From: Alitta virens | Taxonomy: Eukaryota > Annelida > Polychaeta > Phyllodocida > Nereididae | DNA length: 64,000 bases | Assembly: GCA_932294295.1 (NCBI GenBank) | Contig: OW028582.1 | Coordinates: 3,467,515 to 3,531,514, forward strand | Direction: 5' to 3' | Shown: positions 46,133 through 59,809 of the stretch, one piece after another | Position numbering within the stretch: position 1 is the stretch's first letter | How the letters are laid out: each line of letters starts with the position of its first letter | Notes under the pieces: model-generated | The model's database searches: none | What the model saw: only the letters and a program-made list of their open reading frames with translations | What the model was told of the DNA's origin: nothing | Position numbers and translations under genes: made by a program

Positions 46133-48166
46133 TCGTCTGGAACAACAGTCTCATCTCATCTTTTGTCCAGAATCCGCCTTGTCTGGTAGTACGCCTGTAC
46201 GAGGTAAAGTACCGCTGCAGGAGTTGGTCTAGTGAGGACAGGTGATCTTGCGCTGACACGCCGCAGCCCGTTGTGGCGCACCAGATGACGAAATTGACCT
46301 GGTTGTGCCAGAACTGCATCGGACTAGAGTTCCAAGCTTGTACAACATTGTGAGAAGTTACGTTAGGCAGCTGACACTTCTCAGACACATCCGGGTGCCG
46401 CGTTTGGATCCATGAAAGTCCAGCCGACTGGACTTGGCTGTGGGGTTGAGTGAGTGGCACTCGTCTGGAACAACAGTATCATCTTTGTTCTTGGCCCCGA
46501 CCCGGATTCAGGTGACATTTCGCTTGGTCGTGGTGTTGATGACTTTGTAGCAGTGAAAGACGTCGCTGTCGTTGTCGTCTTTTTCAGTGGTTCGGCCGAG
46601 GTTCTGGACCATGGTCTGTCCTGTGGGGGTTGCGTGAAATTCAGGGTGGCTGTGAATTTCAGATGCACAATGACATCGTGGGCGGCGTCATTGGGGGATT
46701 TTGGATTTTGGTCGAGCACGCTCGGGTTGTTCGTCACTACAACTGTCTGACACACTTTACACAACAAGGGGATCCCTGAGGAGCCTGGATGGGTTGACCT
46801 TGCATCCGTATTGACTTGCAGTCATTATTAGCTCTGCTATATATCACTATTGGAGCCTGTATCTCGTCCAGAATTGGCCTTGTCTGGTAGTATGCGTGTA
46901 AGAGGTATAGTACCGCTGCAGGAGTTGGTCTAGTGCGGACAGGTGATCTTGCGCTGACACGCCGCAGCCCGTTGTGGCGCAACAGATGACGAAATTGACC
47001 TGGTTGTGCCAGAACTGCATCGGACTAGAGTTCCAAGCTTGTACAACATTGTGAGAAGTTACGTTAGGCAGCTGACACTTCTCAGACACATCCGGGTGCT
47101 GCGATTGGATCCATGAAAGTCCAGCCGACTGGACTTGGCTGTGGGGTTGAGTGAGTGGCACTCGTCTGGAACAACAGTCTCATCTCATATTTGTCCAGAA
47201 TCCGCCTTGTCTGGCAGTACGCGTGTATGAGGTATAGTACCGCTGCAGGAGTTGGTCTAGTGCGGACAGGTGACCTTTTGCTGACACGCCGCAGCCCGTT
47301 GTGGCGCACCAGATGACGAAATTGACCTGGTTGTGCCAGAACTGCATCGGACTAGAGTTCCAAGCTTGTACAACGTTGTCAGAAGTTACGTTAGGCAGCT
47401 GACACTTGTCAGACACATCCGGGTGCCGCGTTTGGATCCATGAAAGTCCAGCCGACTGGACTTGGCTGTGGGGTTGAGTGAGTGGCACTCGTCTGGAACA
47501 ACAGTCTCATCTTTGTTCCTGGCCCCGACCCGGATTCAGGTGACATTTCGCTTTGTCGTGGTGTTGATGACTTTGTAGCAGTGAAAGACGTCGCTGTCGT
47601 TGTCGTCTTTTTCACAGTGGTTCGGCCGAGGGTTGCGTGGAATTCAGGGTGGCTGTGAATTTCAGATGCACAATGACATCGTGGGCGCCGTCATTGGGGG
47701 ATTTTGGATTTTGGTCGAGCACGCTCGGGTTGTTCGTCACTACAACTGACTGGCGCTCACCTTACACAACATGGGGATCCCTGAGGAGCCTGTATGGGTT
47801 GACCTTGCATCTGTATTGACTTGCAGTCATTATTAGCTCTGCTATATATCACTATTGGAGCCTGTATCTCGTCCAGAATCGGCCTTGTCTGGTAGTATGC
47901 ATGTAAGAGGTATAGTACCGCTGCAGGAGTTGGTCTAGTGCGGACAGGTGATCTTGCGCTGACACGCCGCAGCCCGTTGTGGCGCACCAGATGACGAAAT
48001 TGACCTGGTTGTGCCAGAACTGCATCGGACTAGAGTTCCAAGCTTGTACAACGTTGTCAGAAGTTACGTTAGGCAGCTGACACTTCTCAGACACATACGG
48101 GTGCCGCGTTTGGATCCATGAAAGTCCAGCCGACTGGACTTGGCTGTGGGGTTGAGTGAGTGGCAC
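46133..48166. repeat. Domain 3 unit (2034 bp), copy 1: S L(701) S(327) L-27
   Basis: Module ends are at 46460, 47161, 47488 and 48166. The S module carries acgcctgtacgaggtaaag, the L carries aactgtctgacac (a short loss near 46744), the 327-bp S carries tcatatttgtcc, and the last module is L-27 with gctttgtcgtgg. Confidence 0.84.
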
Positions 48167-49874
48167 TCGTCTGGAACAACAGTCTCATCTTTCTTCTCGG
48201 CCCCGACCCGGATTCAGGTGACATTTCGCTTGGTCGTGGTGTTGATGACTTTGTAGCAGTGAAAGACGTCGCTGTCGTTGTCGTCTTTTTCAGTGGTTCG
48301 GCAGAGGTTCTGGACCATGGTCTGTCCTGTGGGGGTTGCGTGAAATTCAGGGTGGCTGTGAATTTCAGATGCACAATGACATCGTGGGCGCCGTCATTGG
48401 GGGATTTTGGATTTTGGTCGAGCACGCTCGGGTTGTTCGTCACTACAACTGACTGGCGCACACCTTACACAACATGGGGATCCCTGAGGAGCCTGTATGG
48501 GTTGACCTTGCATCCGTATTGACTTGCAGTCATTATTAGCTCCGCTATATATCACTATTGGAGCCTTTATCTCGTCCAGAATCGGCCTTGTCTGGTAGTA
48601 TGCGTGTAAGAGGTATAGTACCGCTGCAGGAGTTGGTCTAGTGCGGACAGGTGATCTTGCGCTGACACGCCGCAGCCCGTTGTGGCGCAACAGATGACGA
48701 AATTGACCTGGTTGTGCCAGAACTGCATCGGACTAGAGTTCCAAGCTTGTACAACATTGTGAGAAGTTACGTTAGGCAGCTGACACTTCTCAGACACATC
48801 CGGGTGCTGCGATTGGATCCATGAAAGTCCAGCCGACTGGACTTGGCTGTGGGGTTGAGTGAGTGGCACTCGTCTGGAACAACAGTCTCATCTCATATTT
48901 GTCCAGAATCCGCCTTGTCTGGCAGTACGCGTGTATGAGGTATAGTACCGCTGCAGGAGTTGGTCTAGTGCGGACAGGTGACCTTGTGCTGACACGCCGC
49001 AGCCCGTTGTGGCGCACCAGATGACGAAATTGACCTGGTTGTGCCAGAACTGCATCGGACTAGAGTTCCAAGCTTGTACAACGTTGTCAGAAGTTACGTT
49101 AGGCAGCTGACACTTCTCAGACACATCCGGGTGCCGCGTTTGGATCCATGAAAGTCCAGCCGACTGGACTTGGCTGTGGGGTTGAGTGAGTGGCACTCGT
49201 CTGGAACAACAGTCTCATCTTTGTTCCTGGCCCCGACCCGGATTCAGGTGACATTTCGCTTTGTCGTGGTGTTGATGACTTTGTAGCAGTGAAAGACGTC
49301 GCTGTCGTTGTCGTCTTTTTCACAGTGGTTCGGCCGAGGGTTGCGTGGAATTCAGGGTGGCTGTGAATTTCAGATGCACAATGACATCGTGGGCGCCGTC
49401 ATTCGGGGATTTTGGATTTTGGTCGAGCACGCTCGGGTTGTTCGTCACTACAACTGACTGGCGCTCACCTTACACAACAAGGGGATCCCTGAGGAGCCTG
49501 TATGGGTTGACCTTGCATCTGTATTGACTTGCAGTCATTATTAGCTCTGCTATATATCACTATTGGAGCCTGTATCTCGTCCAGAATCGGCCTTGTCTGG
49601 TAGTATGCATGTAAGAGGTATAGTACCGCTGCAGGAGTTGGTCTAGTGCGGACAGGTGATCTTGCGCTGACACGCCGCAGCCCGTTGTGGCGCACCAGAT
49701 GACGAAATTGACCTGGTTGTGCCAGAACTGCATCGGACTAGAGTTCCAAGCTTGTACAACGTTGTCAGAAGTTACGTTAGGCAGCTGACACTTCTCAGAC
49801 ACATACGGGTGCCGCGTTTGGATCCATGAAAGTCCAGCCGACTGGACTTGGCTGTGGGGTTGAGTGAGTGGCAC
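48167..49874. repeat. Domain 3 partial unit: L(703) S(327) L-27
   Basis: Module ends are at 48869, 49196 and 49874. The L module combines a left part like 45431-45800 (tagctccgct, gcctttatctcg) with a right part like the aactgtctgacac L (gctgcgattgg), so it is a recombinant. A private cattcggggat lies at about 49402. Confidence 0.82.
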
Positions 49875-51908
49875 TCGTCTGGAACAACAGTCTCATCTCA
49901 TCTTTTGTCCAGAATCCGCCTTGTCTGGTAGTACGCCTGTACGAGGTAAAGTACCGCTGCAGGAGTTGGTCTAGTGAGGACAGGTGATCTTGCGCTGACA
50001 TGCCGCAGCCCGTTGTGGCGCACCAGATGACGAAATTGACCTGGTTGTGCCAGAACTGCATCGGACTAGAGTTCCAAGCTTGTACAACATTGTGAGAAGT
50101 TACGTTAGGCAGCTGACACTTCTCAGACACATCCGGGTGCCGCGTTTGGATCCATGAAAGTCCAGCCGACTGGACTTGGCTGTGGGGTTGAGTGAGTGGC
50201 ACTCGTCTGGAACAACAGTATCATCTTTGTTCTTGGCCCCGACCCGGATTCAGGTGACATTTCGCTTGGTCGTGGTGTTGATGACTTTGTAGCAGTGAAA
50301 GACGTCGCTGTCGTTGTCGTCTTTTTCAGTGGTTCGGCCGAGGTTCTGGACCATGGTCTGTCCTGTGGGGGTTGCGTGAAATTCAGGGTGGCTGTGAATT
50401 TCAGATGCACAATGACATCGTGGGCGCCGTCATTGGGGGATTTTGGATTTTGGTCGAGCACGCTCGGGTTGTTCGTCACTACAACTGTCTGACACACTTT
50501 ACACAACAAGGGGATCCCTGAGGAGCCTGGATGGGTTGACCTTGCATCCGTATTGACTTGCAGTCATTATTAGCTCTGCTATATATCACTATTGGAGCCT
50601 GTATCTCGTCCAGAATTGGCCTTGTCTGGTAGTATGCATGTAAGAGGTATAGTACCGCTGCAGGAGTTGGTCTAGTGCGGACAGGTGATCTTGCGCTGAC
50701 ACGCCGCAGCCCGTTGTGGCGCAACAGATGACGAAATTGACTTGGTTGTGCCAGAACTGCATCGGACTAGAGTTCCAAGCTTGTACAACATTGTGAGAAG
50801 TTACGTTAGGCAGCTGACACTTCTCAGACACATCCGGGTGCTGCGATTGGATCCATGAAAGTCCAGCCGACTGGACTTGGCTGTGGGGTTGAGTGAGTGG
50901 CACTCGTCTGGAACAACAGTCTCATCTCATATTTGTCCAGAATCCGCCTTGTCTGGCAGTACGCGTGTATGAGGTATAGTACCGCTGCAGGAGTTGGTCT
51001 AGTGCGGACAGGTGACCTTGTGCTGACACGCCGCAGCCCGTTGTGGCGCACCAGATGACGAAATTGACCTGGTTGTGCCAGAACTGCATCGGACTAGAGT
51101 TCCAAGCTTGTACAACGTTGTCAGAAGTTACGTTAGGCAGCTGACACTTCTCAGACACATCTGGGTGCCACGTTTGGATCCATGAAAGTCCAGCCGACTG
51201 GACTTGGCTGTGGGGTTGAGTGAGTGGCACTCGTCTGGAACAACAGTCTCATCTTTGTTCCTGGCCCCGACCCGGATTCAGGTGACATTTCGCTTTGTCG
51301 TGGTGTTGATGACTTTGTAGCAGTGAAAGACGTCGCTGTCGTTGTCGTCTTTTTCACAGTGGTTCGGCCGAGGGTTGCGTGGAATTCAGGGTGGCTGTGA
51401 ATTTCAGATGCACAATGACATCGTGGGCGCCGTCATTGGGGGATTTTGGATTTTGGTCGAGCACGCTCGGGTTGTTCGTCACTACAACTGACTGGCGCTC
51501 ACCTTACACAACAAGGGGATCCCTGAGGAGCCTGTATGGGTTGACCTTGCATCTGTATTGACTTGCAGTCATTATTAGCTCTGCTATATATCACTATTGG
51601 AGCCTGTATCTCGTCCAGAATCGGCCTTGTCTGGTAGTATGCATGTAAGAGGTATAGTACCGCTGCAGGAGTTGGTCTAGTGCGGACAGGTGATCTTGCG
51701 CTGACACGCCGCAGCCCGTTGTGGCGCAACAGATGACGAAATTGACCTGGTTGTGCCAGAACTGCATCGGACTAGAGTTCCAAGCTTGTACAACATTGTG
51801 AGAAGTTACGTTAGGCAGCTGACACTTCTCAGACACATCCGGGTGCTGCGATTGGATCCATGAAAGTCCAGCCGACTGGACTTGGCTGTGGGGTTGAGTG
51901 AGTGGCAC
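49875..51908. repeat. Domain 3 unit (2034 bp), copy 2: S L(701) S(327) L-27
   Basis: Module ends are at 50202, 50903, 51230 and 51908. It matches copy 1 in order and in diagnostic variants. The L-27 here joins to the gcgcaacagatg/gctgcgattgg right part. Confidence 0.84.
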
Positions 51909-54900
51909 TCGTCTGGAACAACAGTCTCATCTCATCTTTTGTCCAGAATCCGCCTTGTCTGGTAGTACGCGTGTAAGAGGTATAGTACCGCTGCAGAAGT
52001 TGGTCTAGTGCGGACAGGTGATCTTGCGCTGACACGCCGCAGCCCGTAGTGGCGCACCAGATGATGAAATTGACCTGGTTGTGCCAGAACTGCATCGGAC
52101 TAGAGTTCCAAGCTTGTACAAAGTTGTCAGAAGTTACGTTAGGCAGCTGACACTTCTCAGACACATCCGGGTGCCGCGTTTGGATCCATGAAAGTCCAGC
52201 CGACTGGACTTGGCTGTGGGGTTGAGTGAGTGGCACTCGTCTTGAACAACAGTCTCATCTTTGTTCCCGGCCCCGACCCGGATTCAGGCGACATTTCGCT
52301 TGGTCGTGGTGTTGATGACTTTGTAGCAGTGAAAGACGTCGCTGTCGTTGTCGTCTTTTTCTCAGTGGTTCGGCCGAGGTTCTGGACCATGGTCTGTCCT
52401 GTGGGGGTTGCGTGAAATTCAGGGTGGCTGTGAATTTCAGATGCACAATGACATTGTGGGCGCCGTCATTGGGGGATTTTGGATTTTGGTCGAGCACGCT
52501 CGGGTTGTTCGTCACTACAACTGACTGGCGCACACCTTACACAACAAGGGGATCCCTGAGGAGCCTGTATGGGTTGACCTTGCATCCGTATTGACTTGCA
52601 GTCATTATTAGCTCTGCTATATATCACTATTGGAGCCTGTATCTCGTCCAGAATCGGCCTTGTCTGGTAGTATGCGTGTAAGAGGTATAGTACCGCTGCA
52701 GGAGTTGGTCTAGTGCGGACAGGTGATCTTGCGCTGACACGCTGCAGCCCGTTGTGGCGCACCAGATGAGGAAATTGACCTGGTTGTGCCAGAACTGCAT
52801 CGGACTAGAGTTCCAAGCTTGTAAAACGTTGTCAGATGTTACGTTAGGCAGCTGACACTTCTCAGACACATCCGGGTGCCGCGTTTGGATCCATGAAAGT
52901 CCAGCCGACTGGACTTGGCTGTGGGGTTGAGTGAGTGGCACTCGTCTGGAACAACAGTCTCATCTCATCTTTTGTCCAGAAGCGGCCTTGTCTGGTAGTA
53001 CGCGTGTAAGAGGTATAGTACCGCTGCAGGAGTTGGTCTAGTGCGGACAGGTGATCTTTCGCTGACACGCCGCAGCCCGTTGTGGCGCACCAGATGACGA
53101 AATTGACCTGGTTGTGCCAGAACTGCATCGGACTAGGTATAGTACCGCTGCAGGAGTTGGTCTAGTGCGGACAGGTGATTTTGAGCTGACACGCCGCAGC
53201 CCGTTGTGGCGCACCAGATGACGAAATTGACCTGGTTGTGCCAGAACTGCATCGGACTAGAGTTCCACTGGACATGGCTGTGGGGTTGAGTGAGTGGCAC
53301 TCGTCTGGAACAACAGTCTCATCTCATCTTTTGTCCAGAATCCGCCTTGTCTGGTAGTACGCGTGTAAGAGGTATAGTACCGCTGCAGAAGTTGGTCTAG
53401 TGCGGACAGGTGATCTTGCGCTGACACGCCGCAGCCCGTAGTGGCGCACCAGATGATGAAATTGACCTGGTTGTGCCAGAACTGCATCGGACTAGAGTTC
53501 CAAGCTTGTACAACATTGTGAGAAGTTACGTCAGGCAGCTGACACTTCTCAGACACATCCGGGTGCCGCGTTTGGATCCATGAAAGTCCAGCCGACTGGA
53601 CTTGGCTGTGGGGTTGAGTGAGTGGCACTCGTCTGGAACAACAGTCTCAACTTTGTTCTCAGCCCCGACCTAGATTCAGGTGACATTTCGCTTGGTCGTG
53701 GTGTTGATGACTTTGTAGCAGTAAAAGACGTCGCTGTCGTTGTCGTCTTTTTCACAGTGGTTCGGCGGAGGTTCTGGACCATGGTCTGTACTGTGGGGGT
53801 TGCGTGAAATTCAGGGTGGCTGTGAATTTCAGATGCACAATGACATCGTGGGCGCCGTCATTGGGGGATTTTGGATTTTGGTCGAGCACGCTCGGGTTGT
53901 TCGTCACTAGAACTGACTGGCGCACACTTTACACAACACGGGGGATCCCTGAGGAGCCTGGATGGGTTGACCTTGCATCCGTATTGACTTGCAGTCATTA
54001 TTAGCTCTGCTATATATCACTATTGGAGCCTGTATCTCGTCCAGAATCGGCCTTGTCTGGTAGTATGCGTGTAAGAGGTATAGTACCGCTGCAGGAGTTG
54101 GTCTAGTGCGGACAGGTGATCTTGCGCTGACACGCCGCAGCCCGTTGTGGCGCAACAGATGACGAAATTGACCTGGTTGTGCCAGAACTGCATCGGACTA
54201 GAGTTCCAAGCTTGTACAACATTGTGAGAAGTTACGTTAGGCAGCTGACACTTCTCAGACACATCCGGGTGCCGCGTTTGGATCCATGAAAGTCCAGCCG
54301 ACTGGACTTGGCTGTGGGGTTGAGTGAGTGGCACTCGTCTGGAACAACAGTCTCAACTTTGTTCTCGGCCCCGACCTAGATTCAGGTGACATTTCGCTTT
54401 GTCGTGGTGTTGATGACTTTGTAGCGGTAAAAGACGTCGCTGTCGTTGTCGTCTTTTTCACAGTGGTTCGGCGGAGGTTCTGGACCATGGTCTGTACTGT
54501 GGGGGTTGCGTGAAATTCAGGGTGGCTGTGAATTTCAGATGCACAATGACATCGTGGGCGCCGTCATTGGGGGATTTTGGATTTTGGTCGAGCACGCTCG
54601 GATTGTTCGTCACTAGAACTGACTGGCGCACACCTTACACAACACGGGGGATCCCTGAGGAGCATGTATGGGTTGACCTTGCATCCGTATTGACTTGCAG
54701 TCATTATTAGCTCCGCTATATATCACTATTGGAGCCTTTATCTCGTCCAGAATCGGCCTTGTCTGGTAGTATGCGTGTAAGAGGTATAGTACCGCTGCAG
54801 GAGTTGGGTCTAGTGCAGACAGGTTATCTTGCGTTGACACGCCGCAGCCCGTTGTGGCGCACCAGATGACGAAATTGACCTGGTTGTGCCAGAACTGCAT

Positions 54901-55040
54901 CGGCTAGAGTTTCAAGCTTGTACAACTTTGTCAGAAGTTACGTTAGGCAGCTGACACTTCTCAGACACATACGGGTGCCGCGTTTGGATCCACGAAAGTC
55001 CAGCCGACTGGACTTGGCTGTGGGGTTGAGTGAGTGGCAC
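51909..55040. repeat. Mosaic block with domain 2 insert: S L F/T(359) S L(706) L(706)
   Basis: Module ends are at 52236, 52941, 53300, 53628, 54334 and 55040. Bases 51909-53270 have domain 2 character (ggattcaggcgac, gatgaggaaattg, gtccagaagcgg, gtgattttgagc). The 359-bp module equals F with the T deletion (53270). The two 706-bp L modules share gtctgtactgtg and ggcggagg, seen nowhere else. An extra g occurs in gagttgggtctag (about 54806). Confidence 0.82.
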
Positions 55041-57073
55041 TCGTCTGGAAGAACAGTCTCATCTCATCTTTTGTCCAGAATCCGCCTTGTCTGGTAGTAC
55101 GCCTGTACGAGGTAAAGTACCGCTGCAGGAGTTGGTCTAGTGAGGACAGGTGATCTTGCGCTGACACGCCGCAGCCCGTTGTGGCGCACCAGATGACGAA
55201 ATTGACCTGGTTGTGCCAGAACTGCATCGGACTAGAGTTCCAAGCTTGTACAACATTGTGAGAAGTTACGTTAGGCAGCTGACACTTCTCAGACACATCC
55301 GGGTGCCGCGTTTGGATCCATGAAAGTCCAGCCGACTGGACTTGGCTGTGGGGTTGAGTGAGTGGCACTCGTCTGGAACAACAGTATCATCTTTGTTCTT
55401 GGCCCCGACCCGGATTCAGGTGACATTTTGCTTGGTCGTGGTGTTGATGACTTTGTAGCAGTGAAAGACGTCGCTGTCGTTGTCGTCTTTTTCAGTGGTT
55501 CGGCCGAGGTTCTGGACCATGGTCTGTCCTGTGGGGGTTGCGTGAAATTCAGGGTGGCTGTGAATTTCAGATGCACAATGACATCGTGGGCGCCGTCATT
55601 GGGGGATTTTGGATTTTGGTCGAGCACGCTCGGGTTGTTCGTCACTACAACTGTCTGACACACTTTACACAACAAGGGGATCCCTGAGGAGCCTGGATGG
55701 GTTGACCTTGCATCCGTATTGACTTGCAGTCATTATTAGCTCTGCTATATATCACTATTGGAGCCTGTATCTCGTCCAGAATTGGCCTTGTCTGGTAGTA
55801 TGCGTGTAAGAGGTATAGTACGCTGCAGGAGTTGGTCTAGTGCGGACAGGTGATCTTGCGCTGACACGCCGCAGCCCGTTGTGGCGCAACAGATGACGAA
55901 ATTGACCTGGTTGTGCCAGAACTGCATCGGACTAGAGTTCCAAGCTTGTACAACATTGTGAGAAGTTACGTTAGGCAGCTGACACTTCTCAGACACATCC
56001 GGGTGCTGCGATTGGATCCATGAAAGTCCAGCCGACTGGACTTGGCTGTGGGGTTGAGTGAGTGGCACTCGTCTGGAACAACAGTCTCATCTCATATTTG
56101 TCCAGAATCCGCCTTGTCTGGCAGTACGCGTGTATGAGGTATAGTACCGCTGCAGGAGTTGGTCTAGTGCGGACAGGTGACCTTGTGCTGACACGCCGCA
56201 GCCCGTTGTGGCGCACCAGATGACGAAATTGACCTGGTTGTGCCAGAACTGCATCGGACTAGAGTTCCAAGCTTGTACAACGTTGTCAGAAGTTACGTTA
56301 GGCAGCTGACACTTGTCAGACACATCCGGGTGCCGCGTTTGGATCCATGAAAGTCCAGCCGACTGGACTTGGCTGTGGGGTTGAGTGAGTGGCACTCGTC
56401 TGGAACAACAGTCTCATCTTTGTTCCTGGCCCCGACCCGGATTCAGGTGACATTTCGCTTTGTCGTGGTGTTGATGACTTTGTAGCAGTGAAAGACGTCG
56501 CTGTCGTTGTCGTCTTTTTCACAGTGGTTCGGCCGAGGGTTGCGTGGAATTCAGGGTGGCTGTGAATTTCAGATGCACAATGACATCGTGGGCGCCGTCA
56601 TTGGGGGATTTTGGATTTTGGTCGAGCACGCTCGGGTTGTTCGTCACTACAACTGACTGGCGCTCACCTTACACAACAAGGGGATCCCTGAGGAGCCTGT
56701 ATGGGTTGACCTTGCATCTGTATTGACTTGCAGTCATTATTAGCTCTGCTATATATCACTATTGGAGCCTGTATCTCGTCCAGAATCGGCCTTGTCTGGT
56801 AGTATGCATGTAAGAGGTATAGTACCGCTGCAGGAGTTGGTCTAGTGCGGACAGGTGATCTTGCGCTGACACGCCGCAGCCCGTTGTGGCGCACCAGATG
56901 ACGAAATTGACCTGGTTGTGCCAGAACTGCATCGGACTAGAGTTCCAAGCTTGTACAACGTTGTCAGAAGTTACGTTAGGCAGCTGACACTTCTCAGACA
57001 CATACGGGTGCCGCGTTTGGATCCATGAAAGTCCAGCCGACTGGACTTGGCTGTGGGGTTGAGTGAGTGGCAC
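55041..57073. repeat. Domain 3 unit (2033 bp), copy 3: S L(700) S(327) L-27
   Basis: Module ends are at 55368, 56068, 56395 and 57073. It has the same order as copies 1 and 2. A one-base loss in gtacgctgcagg (about 55820) and gacattttgc (about 55425) are private. Confidence 0.84.
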
Positions 57074-57775
57074 TCGTCTGGAACAACAGTCTCATCTTTG
57101 TTCTCGGCCCCGACCCGGATTCAGGTGACATTTCGCTTGGTCGTGGTGTTGATGACTTTGTAGCAGTGAAAGACGTCGCTGTCGTTGTCGTCTTTTTCAG
57201 TGGTTCGGCAGAGGTTCTGGACCATGGTCTGTCCTGTGGGGGTTGCGTGAAATTCAGGGTGGCTGTGAATTTCAGATGCACAATGACATCGTGGGCGCCG
57301 TCATTGGGGGATTTTGGATTTTGGTCGAGCACGCTCGGGTTGTTCGTCACTACAACTGACTGGCGCACACCTTACACAACATGGGGATCCCTGAGGAGCC
57401 TGTATGGGTTGACCTTGCATCCGTATTGACTTGCAGTCATTATTAGCTCCGCTATATATCACTATTGGAGCCTTTATCTCGTCCAGAATCGGCCTTGTCT
57501 GGTAGTATGCGTGTAAGAGGTATAGTACCGCTGCAGGAGTTGGTCTAGTGCAGACAGGTTATCTTGCGTTGACAGGCCGCAGCCCGTTGTGGCGCACCAG
57601 ATGACGAAATTGACCTGGTTGTGCCAGAACTGCATCGGCTAGAGTTCCAAGCTTGTACAACTTTGTCAGAAGTTACGTTAGGCAGCTGACACTTTTCAGA
57701 CACATACGGGTGCCGCGTTTGGATCCATGAAAGTCCAGCCGACTGGACTTGGCTGTGGGGTTGAGTGAGTGGCAC
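57074..57775. repeat. Domain 3 L module (702 bp)
   Basis: It is nearly the same as 45431-46132, 11,643 bases earlier, sharing catcggctagag, gacaggttatcttgcgttg and tagctccgct. Confidence 0.83.
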
Positions 57776-59809
57776 TCGTCTGGAACAACAGTCTCATCTC
57801 ATCTTTTGTCCAGAATCCGCCTTGTCTGGTAGTACACCTGTACGAGGTAAAGTACCGCTGCAGGAGTTGGTCTAGTGAGGACAGGTGATCTTGCGCTGAC
57901 ACGCCGCAGCCCGTTGTGGCGCACCAGATGACGAAATTGACCTGGTTGTGCCAGAACTGCATTGGACTAGAGTTCCAAGCTTGTACAACATTGTGAGAAG
58001 TTACGTTAGGCAGCTGACACTTCTCAGACACATCCGGGTGCCGCGTTTGGATCCATGAAAGTCCAGCCGACTGGACTTGGCTGTGGGGTTGAGTGAGTGG
58101 CACTCGTCTGGAACAACAGTATCATCTTTGTTCTTGGCCCCGACCCGGATTCAGGTGACATTTCGCTTGGTCGTGGTGTTGATGACTTTGTAGCAGTGAA
58201 AGACGTCGCTGTCGTTGTCGTCTTTTTCAGTGGTTCGGCCGAGGTTCTGGACCATGGTCTGTCCTGTGGGGGTTGCATGAAATTCAGGGTGGCTGTGAAT
58301 TTCAGATGCACAATGACATCGTGGGCGCCGTCATTGGGGGATTTTGGATTTTGGTCGAGCACGCTCGGGTTGTTCGTCACTACAACTGTCTGACACACTT
58401 TACACAACAAGGGGATCCCTGAGGAGCCTGGATGGGTTGACCTTGCATCCGTATTGACTTGCAGTCATTATTAGCTCTGCTATATATCACTATTGGAGCC
58501 TGTATCTCGTCCAGAATTGGCCTTGTCTGGTAGTATGCGTGTAAGAGGTATAGTACCGCTGCAGGAGTTGGTCTAGTGCGGACAGGTGATCTTGCGCTGA
58601 CACGCCGCAGCCCGTTGTGGCGCAACAGATGACGAAATTGACCTGGTTGTGCCAGAACTGCATCGGACTAGAGTTCCAAGCTTGTACAACATTGTGAGAA
58701 GTTACGTTAGGCAGCTGACACTTCTCAGACACATCCGGGTGCTGCGATTGGATCCATGAAAGTCCAGCCGACTGGACTTGGCTGTGGGGTTGAGTGAGTG
58801 GCACTCGTCTGGAACAACAGTCTCATCTCATATTTGTCCAGAATCCGCCTTGTCTGGCAGTACGCGTGTATGAGGTATAGTACCGCTGCAGGAGTTGGTC
58901 TAGTGCGGACAGGTGACCTTGTGCTGACACGCCGCAGCCCGTTGTGGCGCACCAGATGACGAAATTGACCTGGTTGTGCCAGAACTGCATCGGACTAGAG
59001 TTCCAAGCTTGTACAACGTTGTCAGAAGTTACGTTAGGCAGCTGACACTTCTCAGACACATCCGGGTGCCACGTTTGGATCCATGAAAGTCCAGCCGACT
59101 GGACTTGGCTGTGGGGTTGAGTGAGTGGCACTCGTCTGGAACAACAGTCTCATCTTTGTTCCTGGCCCCGACCCGGATTCAGGTGACATTTCGCTTTGTC
59201 GTGGTGTTGATGACTTTGTAGCAGTGAAAGACGTCGCTGTCGTTGTCGTCTTTTTCACAGTGGTTCGGCCGAGGGTTGCGTGGAATTCAGGGTGGCTGTG
59301 AATTTCAGATGCACAATGACATCGTGGGCGCCGTCATTGGGGGATTTTGGATTTTGGTCGAGCACGCTCGGGTTGTTCGTCACTACAACTGACTGGCGCT
59401 CACCTTACACAACAAGGGGATCCCTGAGGAGCCTGTATGGGTTGACCTTGCATCTGTATTGACTTGCAGTCATTATTAGCTCTGCTATATATCACTATTG
59501 GAGCCTGTATCTCGTCCAGAATCGGCCTTGTCTGGTAGTATGCATGTAAGAGGTATAGTACCGCTGCAGGAGTTGGTCTAGTGCGGACAGGTGATCTTGC
59601 GCTGACACGCCGCAGCCCGTTGTGGCGCAACAGATGACGAAATTGACCTGGTTGTGCCAGAACTGCATCGGACTAGAGTTCCAAGCTTGTACAACATTGT
59701 GAGAAGTTACGTTAGGCAGCTGACACTTCTCAGACACATCCGGGTGCTGCGATTGGATCCATGAAAGTCCAGCCGACTGGACTTGGCTGTGGGGTTGAGT
59801 GAGTGGCAC
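57776..59809. repeat. Domain 3 unit (2034 bp), copy 4: S L(701) S(327) L-27
   Basis: Module ends are at 58103, 58804, 59131 and 59809. Private changes are gtacacctgtacg (about 57834), gcattggactag (about 57960) and gttgcatgaaattc (about 58263). Confidence 0.84.
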
